A DNA stretch of 64,000 nucleotides from Chaunax sp. Z400 (Eukaryota; Chordata; Actinopteri; Lophiiformes; Chaunacidae): NCBI GenBank assembly GCA_037577475.1, contig CM075189.1, positions 17,709,839 through 17,773,838 of the forward strand, written 5' to 3'. The notes beneath the pieces are model-generated. The model saw nothing but the letters and a program-made list of their open reading frames with translations, was not told the origin of the DNA and did no database searches. Shown here in pieces: positions 1-12,351 of the stretch; position 1 is the first letter of the stretch, and every line of letters starts with the position of its first letter. The position numbers were made by a program, and so were the translations under genes.

Positions 1-1263
1 GCCTGAAGTCTCTTGGGCTGGAGCTGGAATTGCTGATAAAGACACTTTTTTTTCCTGCTATTGTGTCCTTAGCCTGGATCTCTGTGCAATTAATGTGCTT
101 GGAGTCCCCACTTCTCTCTCCACCCTAACTTCCTGTCTGTCCTCCTTGAACTGCAGCCCATTGTTTCTTAATGCTTGTATCATGCTAAAGAGCATACATG
201 CATAATTTTTCATTGATCTTGAGGAAGCAATTATGCTTATGTTTTTAGTTAAGGACATGTACAAGAAGACATTTCCTTCACTGACCCTCATCATTTGATG
301 TTAAGATAAACAACTTCTGTAGATTTTCATGTAATAGTCTGTTTCTAGCTTTACATATTACTAAGAACATTTTTAAATCAACTAAACCTTTAAGTTTCAA
401 CATATATGATTTAATAAACAGTCTGTTGGTGTGTTCTCTCACAGCCATTAGCCAAGTCTTAATGCTCTTTTTCGTCATACATGCTGAGGTTTCATATTAT
501 GGAAGAACAAGTGAACAATAAAAGATGTGAAGTGAGGCAGTATTTTGCTTTTTTTATTTTTATGAATCTAAATCCACTCAACTAAATTCATTCCTTGAAG
601 AAATTCTCTTTTAAGTGACTTGTGTTGTAAGAAATATTGTATGCTTTCAAATTAAAAGATCTAAAACTTTTTTTTAAATGATTTCAACAGTACGGTTTGC
701 ACTGGACATTATGTGTAAAAAATATGTCTGCTATAAGCTTGTTTTTTTTTGTTTTGTTTTTTGCTTTAGGACTTCTCTAGCTGTTGATTAACCATGACCA
801 TCAAAGATGTTTTCTCTCCAAGCAAAGTATAATATAACACGCAACGGTATGAGGACTTGCAGCACTGTTATTCTTTTTACCACAACAAAGAATGACAGTC
901 CCACAGCCTTTTTTTCTTTTTTTTTCCTGAGGTCCCGGTTTCTTGTTCTGACAGTTTAAACTTCAAAGAAAAGAAAAAAGCAGATTTAACGAAGCTCTCC
1001 AGCTTGTTTTTCCTCCGAGGATGTCAAGCTGTCTTTTTAGCATCAGTAGACATACTCAATTTGTGTCTTTTGTGCTAAACAAGGGTTTGACTGTGTAATG
1101 ATTACTTGTTAAGCAGAAAGCTCCCGCAGGGATGCATACTGGACACAGGCTGTTTGGATACTATAGAGTCCTGAACATGGTGAGTATAGGTCTATATAGT
1201 GTATAGATCTGGTTGTCTCTGAGGTAGATCTCAGGGTCAACGATTGTTTTAAATCTAAAACAA
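1..1263. other. AT-rich noncoding DNA, nothing recognised
   Basis: No exon, RNA gene or transposon that I recognise. Several short T- and A-runs (for example near 741 and 909). Short open frames here look random. Confidence 0.6.
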
Positions 1264-1568
1264 TGGGTGTCGCAGTGGTGTAGTGGGTTGCACAGCAAAA
1301 AGGTCCCTGGTTCAAATCTAGGAGGACCTGGGACCTGTCTGTATGGAGTATGCATGTTCTCCCTGTGTCAGCCTGGGCTTCCCCTGGGCACCCCGCCTTC
1401 CTCCCACAGTCCAAAAGCTTGTAATATAAGTGAATTGGTGACTCTAAATTTCCAGTAGGTGTGGATGGTTGCTTGTCTTTCTATGTCTTGGCCCAGTGAT
1501 GAACTGGCGACCTGTCCAGGGTGTACCATGCCTCCCGCCCAAGCGGTGACAGAAAATCGATGGATGGA
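1264..1568 (+). mobile_element. tRNA-headed SINE with an L2-like 3' tail, diverged
   Basis: An A-box-like TGGTGTAGTGG at 1276-1286 and a B-box GGTTCAAATC at 1309-1318 give the internal RNA polymerase III promoter of a tRNA-derived head. The body carries the fish-typical blocks GGAGTATGCATGTTCTCCC, CTTCCTCCCACAGTCCAAA, GGTGACTCTAAAT and GATGAACTGGCGACCTGTCC, and ends in a GATGGATGGA-type tail. These blocks are shared with L2-clade LINE 3' ends in many teleosts (from memory). It is mutated and surely inactive. Confidence 0.75.
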
Positions 1569-2399
1569 ATATTCACTTCTCACATCATCTCAGGAGGCCT
1601 TGTCTATATAAGGCATTGGGTTGGATTCTGTGTCATTATCTTTGCCTTAACCTTCAGTCTTCTGGTGGAGATGTCCCTCTTGCTGCCAGATATGTTCATA
1701 GATTTCTATAGATTAAAAAGATATGTTTGAACTATAAAGATATCTTCCTTCCTTCCCTTTTTTTTTCTCCCCCCCTTCCGTGTCCTCTGGGCAGTTATGT
1801 ACTGACAGCACTGAGGAAGAAATTAACAAGGCCCTCAGAACATCACACTTGCACACTGGTGAGATTTCTTACTGTGAATCTTCTGGGGAGAAGCTGTGGA
1901 TTTGTCTATGACACCACATTTCTTCGAAGTCTTCCCTTAACTCTCATTGGAGGGTTTGCCTTAAAACCAGGGGAATTGCCTTCAAGCTGCTGAGTAAACA
2001 AAACGTTTTGGGTCATTTCTCGTGAATGTAATGAAAACAAATTAAGACTTTTTTTTGAGAGAGAGAGAGAGATGGTAAGGTACACAGTTATAAAATTATG
2101 AAAGGGCATCGAAAAGCAAACACAAGAAAAAAGGGGTGTTTGTACATTGAAATGATGTTTTCCATTGTTTTGGCTCCCCAACTAGTTACAACTAGTTTCC
2201 TTTCCCACTTGTATCCAGTATACGCAAACAGATATACTCAAACAGAAACACATACAAACACTCCTAAAGAAATAATGATGATAATAAGGAGCCTGATAAG
2301 CAGATGGCACCTTGCACGGTAGCCTCCTCCACCTCTGTGTGTCATAAACCACTGTACAAGTACAGTCACTTTGTCATCTGATTAGAAGCTACGTGCACT
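1569..2399. other. noncoding, (GA)n tract, nothing else recognised
   Basis: Contains a pyrimidine-rich stretch around 1741-1775 and a (GA)8 tract at 2057-2072. No conserved protein or RNA is evident. Confidence 0.5.
2057..2072. repeat. (GA)8 tract
   Basis: Eight GA units after a T-run. Confidence 0.9.
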
Positions 2400-3200
2400 G
2401 GTGCAGCTAAGGCCGGGCACACCGCATCCTGCTTCACATTAAACACCACCATAGAGAGGGCAGTTGAGTGTCGGGCCAGGGCTGTAACCATGCCAATGCA
2501 GGCCGAGGGGACCCAGTCCCCCACATGACCACAAGAACTAGAGAGACAAGGTGGTTTGTGTTTAAAGCCATACTTTCCAGTCCAGAAAAAGCATCCCCCA
2601 GGGGGGCAGCCTCAGAACCTCAGTTAGGCCCCGCCCCCTGCCTTTCATCTACTGAGAAAGAAAGCATTAGGCAGGGATAGCGGTTGAGCTGCACCCCCTG
2701 GCTGCAGATGTTGAGGAGGAAGTGGAGATGAAAACAAATTTTAAAAAGTTGAGGTGAATCAATCCCTGCTCCAAGAAGCAGATGAGACCCCCCCTCCCCT
2801 CTGGTTATCCTTTGAGAGACAAAGTAGTTTGAGGACAAGTTGCAAATCCTTCCCAGCACCCTCCCCTTCTCCCAAAGTGGCAGCATGCCACTGGGGTTAA
2901 AGAGAGCATCAGCTATTTCCAATCCAACAGTCTCTCCGTCTCCCCACAAGCAGAGGGAGATCAGAGGCAGAGGTGACCTGACTATCCAGCTCGTGGATGT
3001 GTCTTACCTGTGTTGAGGTGCCGCCTTGTGTCTATCAGACTAGTCTGTGTGACCCTTTCGCTGGCCTCTACGTCTGCAGGGCCAGGGAGGTTTCGGGCAG
3101 TGTCTTGTGCCCGACCACACATTGGCAGCTGATGGAGTCCATCTGTCGCACCAGCGCAGGAGTTTGCACATGCTGTACATAGTTGAGTTGTAGCATGGTG
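2400..3200. other. GC-richer patch with a GC box
   Basis: Clearly richer in G+C than its surroundings, with GGCCCCGCCCCC at 2627-2638 (Sp1-type site). Open frames on both strands show no family I know. It could be a conserved noncoding element, an alternative first-exon region of enox2, or simply base composition. Confidence 0.35.
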
Positions 3201-4315
3201 TGGTGTTGGTTATGGGGTCCTGTCACTGCTTCATACAATAGAGAACTGTAGGTTACATTGGAACCACTCTTCTTTGAGTGTAGAGACTATCTCTCCACTT
3301 CGAGGTTGCTCAGAGTCAAGTTTCGATCTAAACAAATCAGAGTGAAGACGCACCGGTGTGCGCAAGCACAGCTGGTGTGTCTTACAAAATTATCCACATC
3401 GTAGGTTAACTGGGGACTATTTCCATACATTTGGAATATGCAACTGGGTTGAGACATAGTCTCTCTCTCAGTGTTTACATTTTCTAATCAATTTCATGTT
3501 TTAATAATGATATTTTTATTGAAACTGTTTTTTATAATGAAGATCAAACAGGAAAAAAGCAGAAGTACATTCAAATCCAATATATTATCATCAGTCTCAT
3601 GTCACCGCTTTAAATTGTCTTGGAGAAGAGTTACCTCTTGCACGCTTGACATCACATGCTGGATCAATTATTAACATTGCACAGGTCTTGCATTTCCCAT
3701 CTGATTTAACTGACTATAATAAACTGTTGTACAGTTTGGGTCTGACCAAATGTTTTTGTCTGGCTTTGCTTTTATTTTCTTTGTCCAATTAACCATCTGA
3801 TCCATCCTCAGCTGGCAAGCAAAGCTTTCAGAATTTTTTTTTTTTTAACATCTACCACTGCTTTCTGTTGGTTTGGCTTCATATTTTTGGCTATTTGACA
3901 ATTTCAGATAAATTATCAGGGACTGAGCCAACCAAGAAAGCCCCAAGATGACATGTTAGTGGCAGTAATGGCAGTAGTATTTGTTAGATAATGGTATTAG
4001 ATCTACCAAGAAAGAGATATGACAGGAGGCAGTCCACTACAAAAGTGCCAGTGTTTCACGTGGCATGTCTTATGTGCATTTATTTAAAGAGTATCCATCA
4101 TCTGCTAACTAAATTGAAAACAAGACCAATGCATCACAGAATCCTGTTATTCCTCAAGGAAACCCTGCTGAGAATATTAGTCAAGCAGAAATCAACTCAC
4201 AGCAGCTTACATGCAATGTCTCAGCAAATATATTTTTATTTGCTGATTTTTGCATAAAAGTAAGTTTTATATAAAAAAAACTGGAAACATCACGCTGTTC
4301 ACTCTTCTTCACTCA
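3201..4315. other. AT-rich noncoding DNA
   Basis: No recognisable exon or repeat. Short open frames (for example 3991-4257) have the composition of noncoding AT-rich DNA. Confidence 0.5.
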
Positions 4316-6067
4316 TTTATTACATTTGAATGAATGTCATATACATAGAAAACATAAGGAACCACAAATCTTTCTAGCAAAAGGTACATCATGGACAGTT
4401 TTTAAACTAAAACAGTCATTATACTTCATTTGTATATGAACAGTGCTATAAGGAGTATACAAAAATAATAAATATAACAAAGGAATTGTTAACATCTACC
4501 CTTCAAAACGTGATAAACTCAAGTATTTTTCATGCAAAAAGTATCAACTGAGCAGTCAAGAAAGAAAATAATTCCTTTAAGATTAATTGATAATAAAAGT
4601 GATTTATTAACTTTTGTAATCATGTGTTCATAATTTTGTGCTCTACATTTGCCCAATTTCCTCTTTGCTCTTGTTCCCTTTCTGTGTTTTTTCTTTCCTG
4701 TGTTGAAGCTAATTTTGGACTCATCTATGTTAATAATTAAGGTAATTGGATGCTTTATTGATTCTAGGTTGATTATACAGTAAATCTACACTGGTGTAAA
4801 CATAATCTGGTTGAAGAAGCTTTTAGTGTGCATCACATAAAGTATTGGCTCAGCTCCTGCAAGATTCAAAGCCATGATTCATCTGTTCGTTTTTACGTAG
4901 CTCACTTTACTGTATCAAATTGACAATTACCTCACCGCTCCATAGATATTTGTTCTGGGAATTGAGTCTGTTTCTTTACGTCTGAGCTACAGTATGTATT
5001 ATTACTTATAAATCAGTATATATTTTTGCGACAGATACAAAAAAAAAAACAACAGCAATGGAATGAATTGAAGTCATATTAATGAAATAACAAGTGGAAT
5101 CATAATACCTTTACATCACATCAGCTGAACATCTTCTATAGCTTTTGTAAACTACAGAGGTCCTCTAGCATAAGTTAGCTAACACACATCGGATGCTGTC
5201 CTCTAAGCATCCATAAAAACTGTTTACAATCAAACAGCACAGGAATAAACAGTGCTTACATTGTGCAAGAAAAACAAACTAATACTTGTCAAAGGCATAT
5301 AAGGCAACATCTCCATCTATATACAGGCAGTAGCAAACATTATTGGAGGCTACTACACACTGCCATTAAACAAACAAGAATGAACAAGGCGGATGAGATT
5401 AGCATGTTAGCATTATCAACCGATTTAAACTAAGAACTTAAATCAGGTTTACTTAACAAAAGGGCACAACAAACAATATTCTAAATACATAATGTATTCA
5501 CAAATACCACCTTCTTTCTGCACCATCACTCTCTTACACCCTTTAACAGACTGAATTTTATGTCCTCTTCCATAAGTGGGGGCGTAGTGCGGTTCTTAAT
5601 TGGCTACTTAAGCTGTCTGATGAGGTCATTTTCTGTCACAAGTACAGTGGAAGAGATGCTATGCATCATTTGCACATGAAGATAAGAGGCAGCTTTTGTA
5701 ATAAAGTCTGTTGGATTTGGTTGCTGTGAATATAAGATGGGTATTTATAATTAAATGCACGACCCAAACATTGTTCACTGGTTCAGTTTGCATGCTTGTA
5801 TCCATAAAGCAGTAAATGACAATATAATTGTGTATAATATTTCAGTTATGTTGCATGAATTGCACAAATCAAAAACAGATGCATAGACCTATTCCAAGCT
5901 GTATGTTTCCAGAAACACATGACAATAATCAGCCACTCTGTGGTTGAGCAAACCTTCGCTGCTGTCAGTTTGGACAGGAGGATGTCAACGGCCATCTCAG
6001 TAAACGTGTTCCCGTACAAAACTTTCTGTCTCTTCAAGCTCGTCATTCTTACAAATCAGTGATACAG
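4316..6067 (-). other. AT-rich stretch, possible 3' UTR of the minus-strand exon at 6068-6141
   Basis: On the minus strand this follows the candidate terminal exon. AATAAA signals on that strand lie at 4754-4759, 4603-4608 and 4316-4321. The call is conditional on the neighbouring exon being real; AT-rich DNA yields such hexamers by chance. Confidence 0.25.
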
Positions 6068-6141
6068 TCAGTGTTCCGCATGCTTCCTGTCAATCACGTA
6101 GTAATTGTAGATATCAATGCCGTCTTTCTTCGGGATGCTTT
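6068..6141 (-). CDS. possible terminal coding exon of an unidentified minus-strand gene
   Basis: Read on the minus strand, a pyrimidine-rich tract with a CTAAT branch-like element and an acceptor CAG (plus positions 6142-6144) is followed by two bases and 23 open codons ending in TGA: SIPKKDGIDI then YNYYVIDRKHAEH. Third positions are G/C-rich compared with the AT-rich surroundings, and the other two frames stop quickly. I do not recognise the protein and found no convincing preceding exon. 24 codons are too few to be decisive. Confidence 0.3.
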
Positions 6142-7038
6142 CTGTATTAAGGATTAGATTAGAGAGGTTCAAGAGATTAATCTGTTTCGTGTTTAACGAT
6201 AGTAAATGAACAACATCTGAACCGTGTGTCTACAAATTGACTATTTGTCTCAACTGGTAAAAAAAAAGAAAGAAAAGGTTGTTTTTTTAACTTTAAAAAT
6301 GAGCCTAAAGATTTTGCATGCATTTTTTGGGAAAAGATCAGGCTACCTGCAAGTCTGCCCTATCTGTCACCATACCTGATATCTATTGTTGTAATTCTAA
6401 TAACGTGTGAAAGTTTCAGTGTCTGCTCCAGACAAGATTTCAAGCATACATTTAAAAACTTGCTCACTTTTAAAAACTTTCAAACTTAAATCGACAAAGC
6501 AATGTTACCCTTTTAATGGCTGTTCTGGAGCAGCAAGCTCGTTTCATGACCTGTTTTTAAGGTTAGAAACAAACTTAAAATCTCAAAAAGTTTAGATAAT
6601 TTACATTTCTCATGGTTCAGAGTTGCCTGAATTCCTATAAGCACTTTCTTTATAGAACCTGCTACTATTTAATCTCCCCCACTATTTGTAGAACCACTGT
6701 ATAAACTGATAGACTGGATATAAGTATCTTATTGCTTTAATATGATCGCATCCCTCTCAGAGAAAAAAAAACATAGAAGCCAGTAGACAGACATGTGCAA
6801 GCCCATGTGCTTACATGGTGGTGAGCACTGCAGGAAGTCATGGAAGATGTGGTATCTGAATATTTTCCATTGTCTCATGTGGCTCAGGAGTGGTAAAGCC
6901 AAACGCCCTGGAGCCGAACTGGAAGCAGTGGCTGCATGGTTCTGTAGCCATACAAGCTGAACCAAGTGCCAGTGGAGGCCCAAGTATCGCAAGTTTGAAT
7001 ATTGCCACCTTCAACCTCCAATCTCAGCCACCATATCT
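6142..7038. other. noncoding, nothing recognised
   Basis: A minus-strand open frame at 6729-6992 has no recognised domain and lacks a convincing acceptor. Confidence 0.45.
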
Positions 7039-7065
7039 ATATATATATATATATATATATATATA
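7039..7065. repeat. (TA)n microsatellite
   Basis: About 13 uninterrupted TA units. Confidence 0.95.
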
Positions 7066-10000
7066 ATGTTAGCCTTTCAGAAACAACAGTTTTATAAAGG
7101 TTGCACTTTATAGGCATGCCCTGTTTTGTTTCACTTTAGATTCTCCACGCTTTGAATACTTTAATAACACTGATTACGGTGACATTTCAGCTCTGTTTGT
7201 GATCTTTCTCTTTTTCCCTCTTTTTCCTGGGCTTTATCTCCCATTCCTCTCTCTCCCTCCTACTTATCTGATCAATCTATTCTTGCCTGTCACCTCTCTC
7301 GACCCGATAAGAAAGGTAAGAGTCATGCTCCTGTCCAGAAACAGCTGTTCCTCCTGGACAGCATTGACACAAACACAAGCGCCTCTCCTCCACTTGTATA
7401 AAAATAGCTCTTGATAAGGCAGTAGAAATTGTGGTTGTTTACCATAACTACCCTGTCATTGGAAGTCCTCTCTAAAATGTCTTCCTTAGTAAGATAAATG
7501 CCCATGTTCAATGTGCATCTCTTTTTTTTCTCATTTTATCTGTAAAAGACTATACATTCATCTGTCTTGAAAACAGTTGTCATATCTGGGGGTTCTTAGC
7601 TCTTCAGCTTGATATGCAGTGTTGTTTCAGTCTCAGTCTTCAGTGTTGTATCAGTCTCAGCTTCATTGAATCATGCTGTCATTTTCAAAAGAGGCATCTG
7701 CAGCATTTGGCCATTTCAAAAGCACTGATACTTATTTAGGGAATTGTTATTAGGCATTTAGCATTGCAAAGATTATCAGAGTCCAGAAAGAGCAACTTTA
7801 ATTTGTTGCTTATTATGTCAGCAATGTCACTCAATCCCATCTCAGTGTGAATGACTTGTTGGGATAAATGCATATAAGGATGAGTTTATCATGTTTATTC
7901 TAGACACTGTAGCAACTAGAGCATCTTTTTTTCAATCCCAGGACTCTGCGATGGGTGATGTATGTATGACCCTGCACTGCCTCTGTCTTCAATGATGTTG
8001 CTCCAGAGCTAGAAATAGAGCATTTAAATATAATTTGAATAGATGATCTGGACTAAGACTCGTATACTAAGAAATAAAGAGAAAATTAACTGTTGATTAA
8101 AAGCAGAGGCAGTTTATATATAACCTACAAGCTGGATTTCTTTTTGACTGGCATTGATTGCTTCATATTTTGATGAGGTGTGTATTTGGGTGCCTGGTCT
8201 GCTTTCCTTGATCAGGTAAAGACTGACACATCCCCTCTACATCTACACAATATGTATGTTTAATATGATGAAATAGACTTATTAATCAGGTGGAACAAGT
8301 AAAGAGTTGAGTTGATTATATTCTGATGAGGGTCAAATGAGCAAATTAATGAATAAGTTTAGTCCTGTGGAGTAAGTAGGATTTGGTGCACTTTGACTCA
8401 CAGGACTTAATCATGAGTGTCGCAAATGGATGAATTTTTATGAGCGTGAGGAACCTGATTGGACTATAATATTGGTTGGATTTCTCTTATTTATTTTGTA
8501 TTTTGTTGGAGCTAGAGTTTCCGTCACCACTGCTGTGGACTGGGTTCAGATTAGTTTTTCCAATCCAATTTTGAGGGAAATAATTTGATTTGACAACCTC
8601 CTCTGCTGCCACTACTAAAGCCATGGTGACCTGGCACAAAGGCAACATCGATTCACATTGGATTTATTTGCAATGGGGGCTCGTCTCTGATGCAGCTTCT
8701 TTTTTTTTTCTTTTTTTTTTAGCAAGTCTGTCGGGAGTATTATGATCACATTTTTAAGGCAACACAGAATTTGAACAAAGCACTTTAACCTTCAAATTCT
8801 CTTTGCAGGAATAGGCCTGTGGTTGACTCTCACCTAGCTTCGGAGGGTAATCAAATTACTTTTATTTCAGAGCAATATAAAACCATCATTCTTCTGTTTT
8901 CAGTAATGAAATTACAGACTTCAGTGGGGAGGTCATTTTGCTTTACAATGTTTCCCCTCTGTAACCTTAAAGGTACCAGGTGTAATTTCCTGTTTTACTC
9001 TCAATGGTAAAGATGTTACACACACAAGACACATGTTGATAGGATTTCCCTCCGAATAAGATATTTCAAAGGCAAATTTGTCCTCAAAGGTTTAGTCCTC
9101 TCCCTGTGTACATCCACATTTACTTGACAGCAGAGGTCGATAGATTTGACAAATTCGGTTGGAAGACCTGTGTGTTGATATTAGAAGTTACTTGATAGTA
9201 GAGGAATTAGCAGCTTCGACCAGCCAACTACTCAACAGGAATTACTTTACTTTGACTTTGAGGGAAAATATTTGCTCTGAAAATAAAAATTACACCCAGG
9301 TTACTTTGATTAGTTCCGTATTTATTCATTTATTACTTTGGGTTTGATGTTCAGTGATCCAGATTGATTTACTTTACTTTGATTTAGATGTTCATATCAA
9401 CATTTACCCAGTTTTCTAATAATGTCGAAGATGTTAGATGATTTATATTATTTCACAACACGCATTGTCCAAAAACACTGTAAACATAGTTACAGCCTTG
9501 CAGGAATTCATTCATACAACAAAATTCATACAACCTTCTCAAAGTCGCAAAAAAAATACATTATGATGAGTTCTAATCAAACACTGACACATTACACCTC
9601 ATATGGCCTTAGACATTGAAAAAGGTGGAGAAATTTGTCTCAAATCTCCATAAAAAATTGTGCCTCGTCCAGATTTTTGCAGTTTTGATTGAAATCATAT
9701 TCTTTTTTCCAAGCATCAGCCAACGCAGAATATGATAAGCTGCGTGTCGGCAAGGATGCCCTCCCAGCAGGAGTTGCATTTTTCAGGATTTCTCTGTCAA
9801 TGCCCATGAACTACACTCTTAATAGCAAATGTATTTACCAGAGTACATCAATGCAATTGACGGAGAAACGGACGGATCTTTTTTTTTTTCTTCCATCAGC
9901 CCAGGCTGTCTCCAGGCATCTTCTGTCATCTTTACATCGTAACTGTGTTGTCTTCTCTTCTCGTTTTAAATGATATGTGGTGTAATATAACACTCAGGGC

Positions 10001-10102
10001 ACTCTTCACTGTGTCATTGTTAATCACCAGACGACCAGTTTTATCATAATTAACAGATCAAAGAAGCAGAAAGAAGGACACTCATACATTATTAAACAGA
10101 CA

Positions 10103-10105
<3 letters not shown>
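7066..10105. other. AT-rich noncoding DNA upstream of enox2
   Basis: A perfect donor-like AAG|GTAAGA occurs at 7315 after a pyrimidine-rich stretch with an acceptor-like TTTCAG near 7191, but nothing supports a real exon. No transposon recognised. Confidence 0.4.

Positions 10106-10181
<76 letters not shown>
10106..10181. repeat. (TG)38 microsatellite
   Basis: Uninterrupted TG units. Open frames across it (poly His-Thr or Cys-Val) are artefacts. Confidence 0.98.
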
Positions 10182-10184
<3 letters not shown>

Positions 10185-10422
10185 TGGCTTGTTGCTTTGT
10201 GTACATGAGGCATGTAAGTGAATAATTATATAGGGATCTTTACAAGCACCTTTCTCTATTTTCAACATGCTTTGTTAATTCATCAAAGATAAAGTTGTAC
10301 TAATTGTCCCCTAAACAAGATTTTCCACTGATGTATACATCTAATCTTCATGTTTTGTCATTCTTCTCACATTTTGATGAGACTTATTTTTCCAAAATTT
10401 TGACTTAACTCCCTACTCAGAA

Positions 10423-10424
10423 AC

Positions 10425-10448
<24 letters not shown>
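10423..10448. repeat. (AC)n microsatellite
   Basis: About 13 AC units followed by interrupted CAGA motifs. Confidence 0.95.
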
Positions 10449-10455
<7 letters not shown>

Positions 10456-11262
10456 GACAGACCTGCATTCAGGAGAAGATTAAGGTCAAAGATGCATCCG
10501 TTCTCAGAAAGCAATTGTGCACCAGAGGCATTTTTTCTACTATGTGCCTTCCATGCGTAAGTATGGGCACTTCACTCATCCTTCCAAATGGAAAATGGCA
10601 GACATATCCTCCAACATTGCGTCTCAGGTTAAGGTATTATAAATTCTGCAGCAAAAAATATTTCCACTTAATTTTTTTCTCTGTTTGGAGGTGTTGAAGC
10701 TTAATTATACTCGTCTTACTCTGTGCACAACAACTTTGTGTTCAGCAATAACACATTATACACTAATTGTACTTTTTTTTTATTAAGCCTTTGTGCTTCA
10801 TTTTTTGCCACAATGTTCAAAATTCAATTTGTGGCAGCTTCCATTTCCTATTTTACTTTTCTTCTGGTCATTTTGTATCGTCAGCATCATATCTCTCTTA
10901 AAAGTGACCTTTTTTTTCCTCTTTTTGTGTCCATCCCTCATCTTTTTTGCTGCCTCTTCAATTAGCTTTCAGGGAGCAGTAATAAACCTGTAGTTAGATG
11001 TTAAAACCATGTGCATTTTAGACTAAATGGCCCCAAGCGTCTCTGCCTGCTGTTGGGGCTTATGGCCAATGGGCCTCTAAATGACCTAATTTCCTGTCTG
11101 CCTCCTTGGGGAACTTTTAAGGAAGCTAAAAGCTGGTCACAGCCCATAGAGACTGAATGTCAGGAAAGCTATGGACTGGGGTTGACCTGAATCAAACCTG
11201 TTATCACTTTGGTTGCCATTTCCACACAGAAATATATCACGGTATATAACAGTGCAGAGTTA
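10449..11262. other. noncoding, nothing recognised
   Basis: No exon or repeat family identified. Confidence 0.45.
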
Positions 11263-11267
11263 TGTGT

Positions 11268-11298
<31 letters not shown>

Positions 11299-11306
11299 GG
11301 GGGGGG
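11263..11306. repeat. (TG)n followed by a run of 25 G
   Basis: TG units at 11263-11281 pass directly into 25 consecutive G (11282-11306). Such runs are hard to sequence, so the length may be inexact. Confidence 0.9.
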
Positions 11307-11948
11307 CTTTGCGATTAGTATTTGTTGCTTTTTTATGCCTCTGTACTGGCGATGGTCTTGGCTACAGGCATGAAAAAGTGTCTTTTAAGTTGTCTATCCT
11401 CCCATTCCCATGAAAGATATAACTCAGAGATGCCTGGAGAGAATTTCATTACAAAACACCAAACATTTTTCCGTCCATGATGTATAATTCATATGAAAAT
11501 GATGACAGAATATCACGCAAATGTTGAATGGGGTGAATTGTGATGTCACAAACCAAGGGCAATTGCTGAAAGCATCAAATCTGTTTAGCTGGTGCAACAT
11601 TGGTTACTCTTACTGTGACCACCATTTAAACGGGTAGAGGTACAGTTCTTTACTATGTACTGAAGGTTCAGAATGAACATAAACAACTTACCAGTCTTCA
11701 GCTTTCTTGAAAGGAAGAATCTGGAAACAGCTGAAAATATTTTGGCTTGTTATTTCAATTTTGCTTTCACTGAACTCTTGACCTTGGAATAAACAGTTTA
11801 GCTGCTTGCATTGAATAAAGTAGGTCAAAACAAGAAGGCGAAGTGCTCCCATCCATGTTTTGAATTAAAAGTATTCACCAACATTGGCAATATGGTCGCT
11901 GGCTCCTATTCCTCCTTCCTGTCAAGGTTAGCTCATCTGCTCTGAGTA

Positions 11949-11950
<2 letters not shown>
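11307..11950. other. noncoding, nothing recognised
   Basis: No exon or repeat family identified. A minus-strand donor-like CTG|GTAAGT sits near 11690 but has no supported exon. Confidence 0.4.
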
Positions 11951-12034
<84 letters not shown>

Positions 12035-12035
12035 C

Positions 12036-12122
<87 letters not shown>

Positions 12123-12128
12123 TGTGTG
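11951..12128. repeat. compound (TG)n/(TGCG)n microsatellite
   Basis: 178 bp of strictly alternating purine-pyrimidine: TG units with two blocks of CGTG units (near 12031-12040 and from about 12088 to the end). Confidence 0.98.
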
Positions 12129-12328
12129 CTTGCGCATGTGTGTTGATTCTTTAACAGCTGTTTGCTATTCCTCCATCAGCTCTAAATATTGATGTGATGA
12201 TGCAGGATGGCTCCTTTAAGGGGAACCAAGGCTGACTCTTGCCCTCAAGGTCACTTTTGCCGTAACAAAATCAAAAGTGATTGACGCACAGTGCTGCAAG
12301 TCTTAGAAATTGATTCATGGAGGAAAGC

Positions 12329-12351
12329 GTGTGTGTGTGTGTGTGTGTGTG
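12329..12351. repeat. (GT)n microsatellite
   Basis: About 11 units. Confidence 0.95.

Noticed and set aside
1276..1340. A functional tRNA gene
   Set aside because: Only A- and B-box-like pieces remain; the arms do not fold into a cloverleaf and the sequence continues into a SINE body.
2620..2949. 109-residue minus-strand open frame
   Set aside because: No family recognised; it overlaps a GC-richer patch in which stops are rarer by chance.
6729..6992. Minus-strand frame as the exon preceding the candidate at 6068-6141
   Set aside because: The donor near 6814 would leave a T that creates a TAA stop at the junction, and no good acceptor is present.
7192..7315. Possible + strand exon with a perfect AAG|GTAAGA donor
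   Set aside because: The acceptor is weak, the content is a pyrimidine-rich low-complexity stretch and there is no similarity to ENOX2.
11928..12192. Open frames of poly Cys-Val or His-Thr on both strands
   Set aside because: They are translations of the TG/CA microsatellite; the same applies at 10024-10206, 56961-57167 and 61982-62269.
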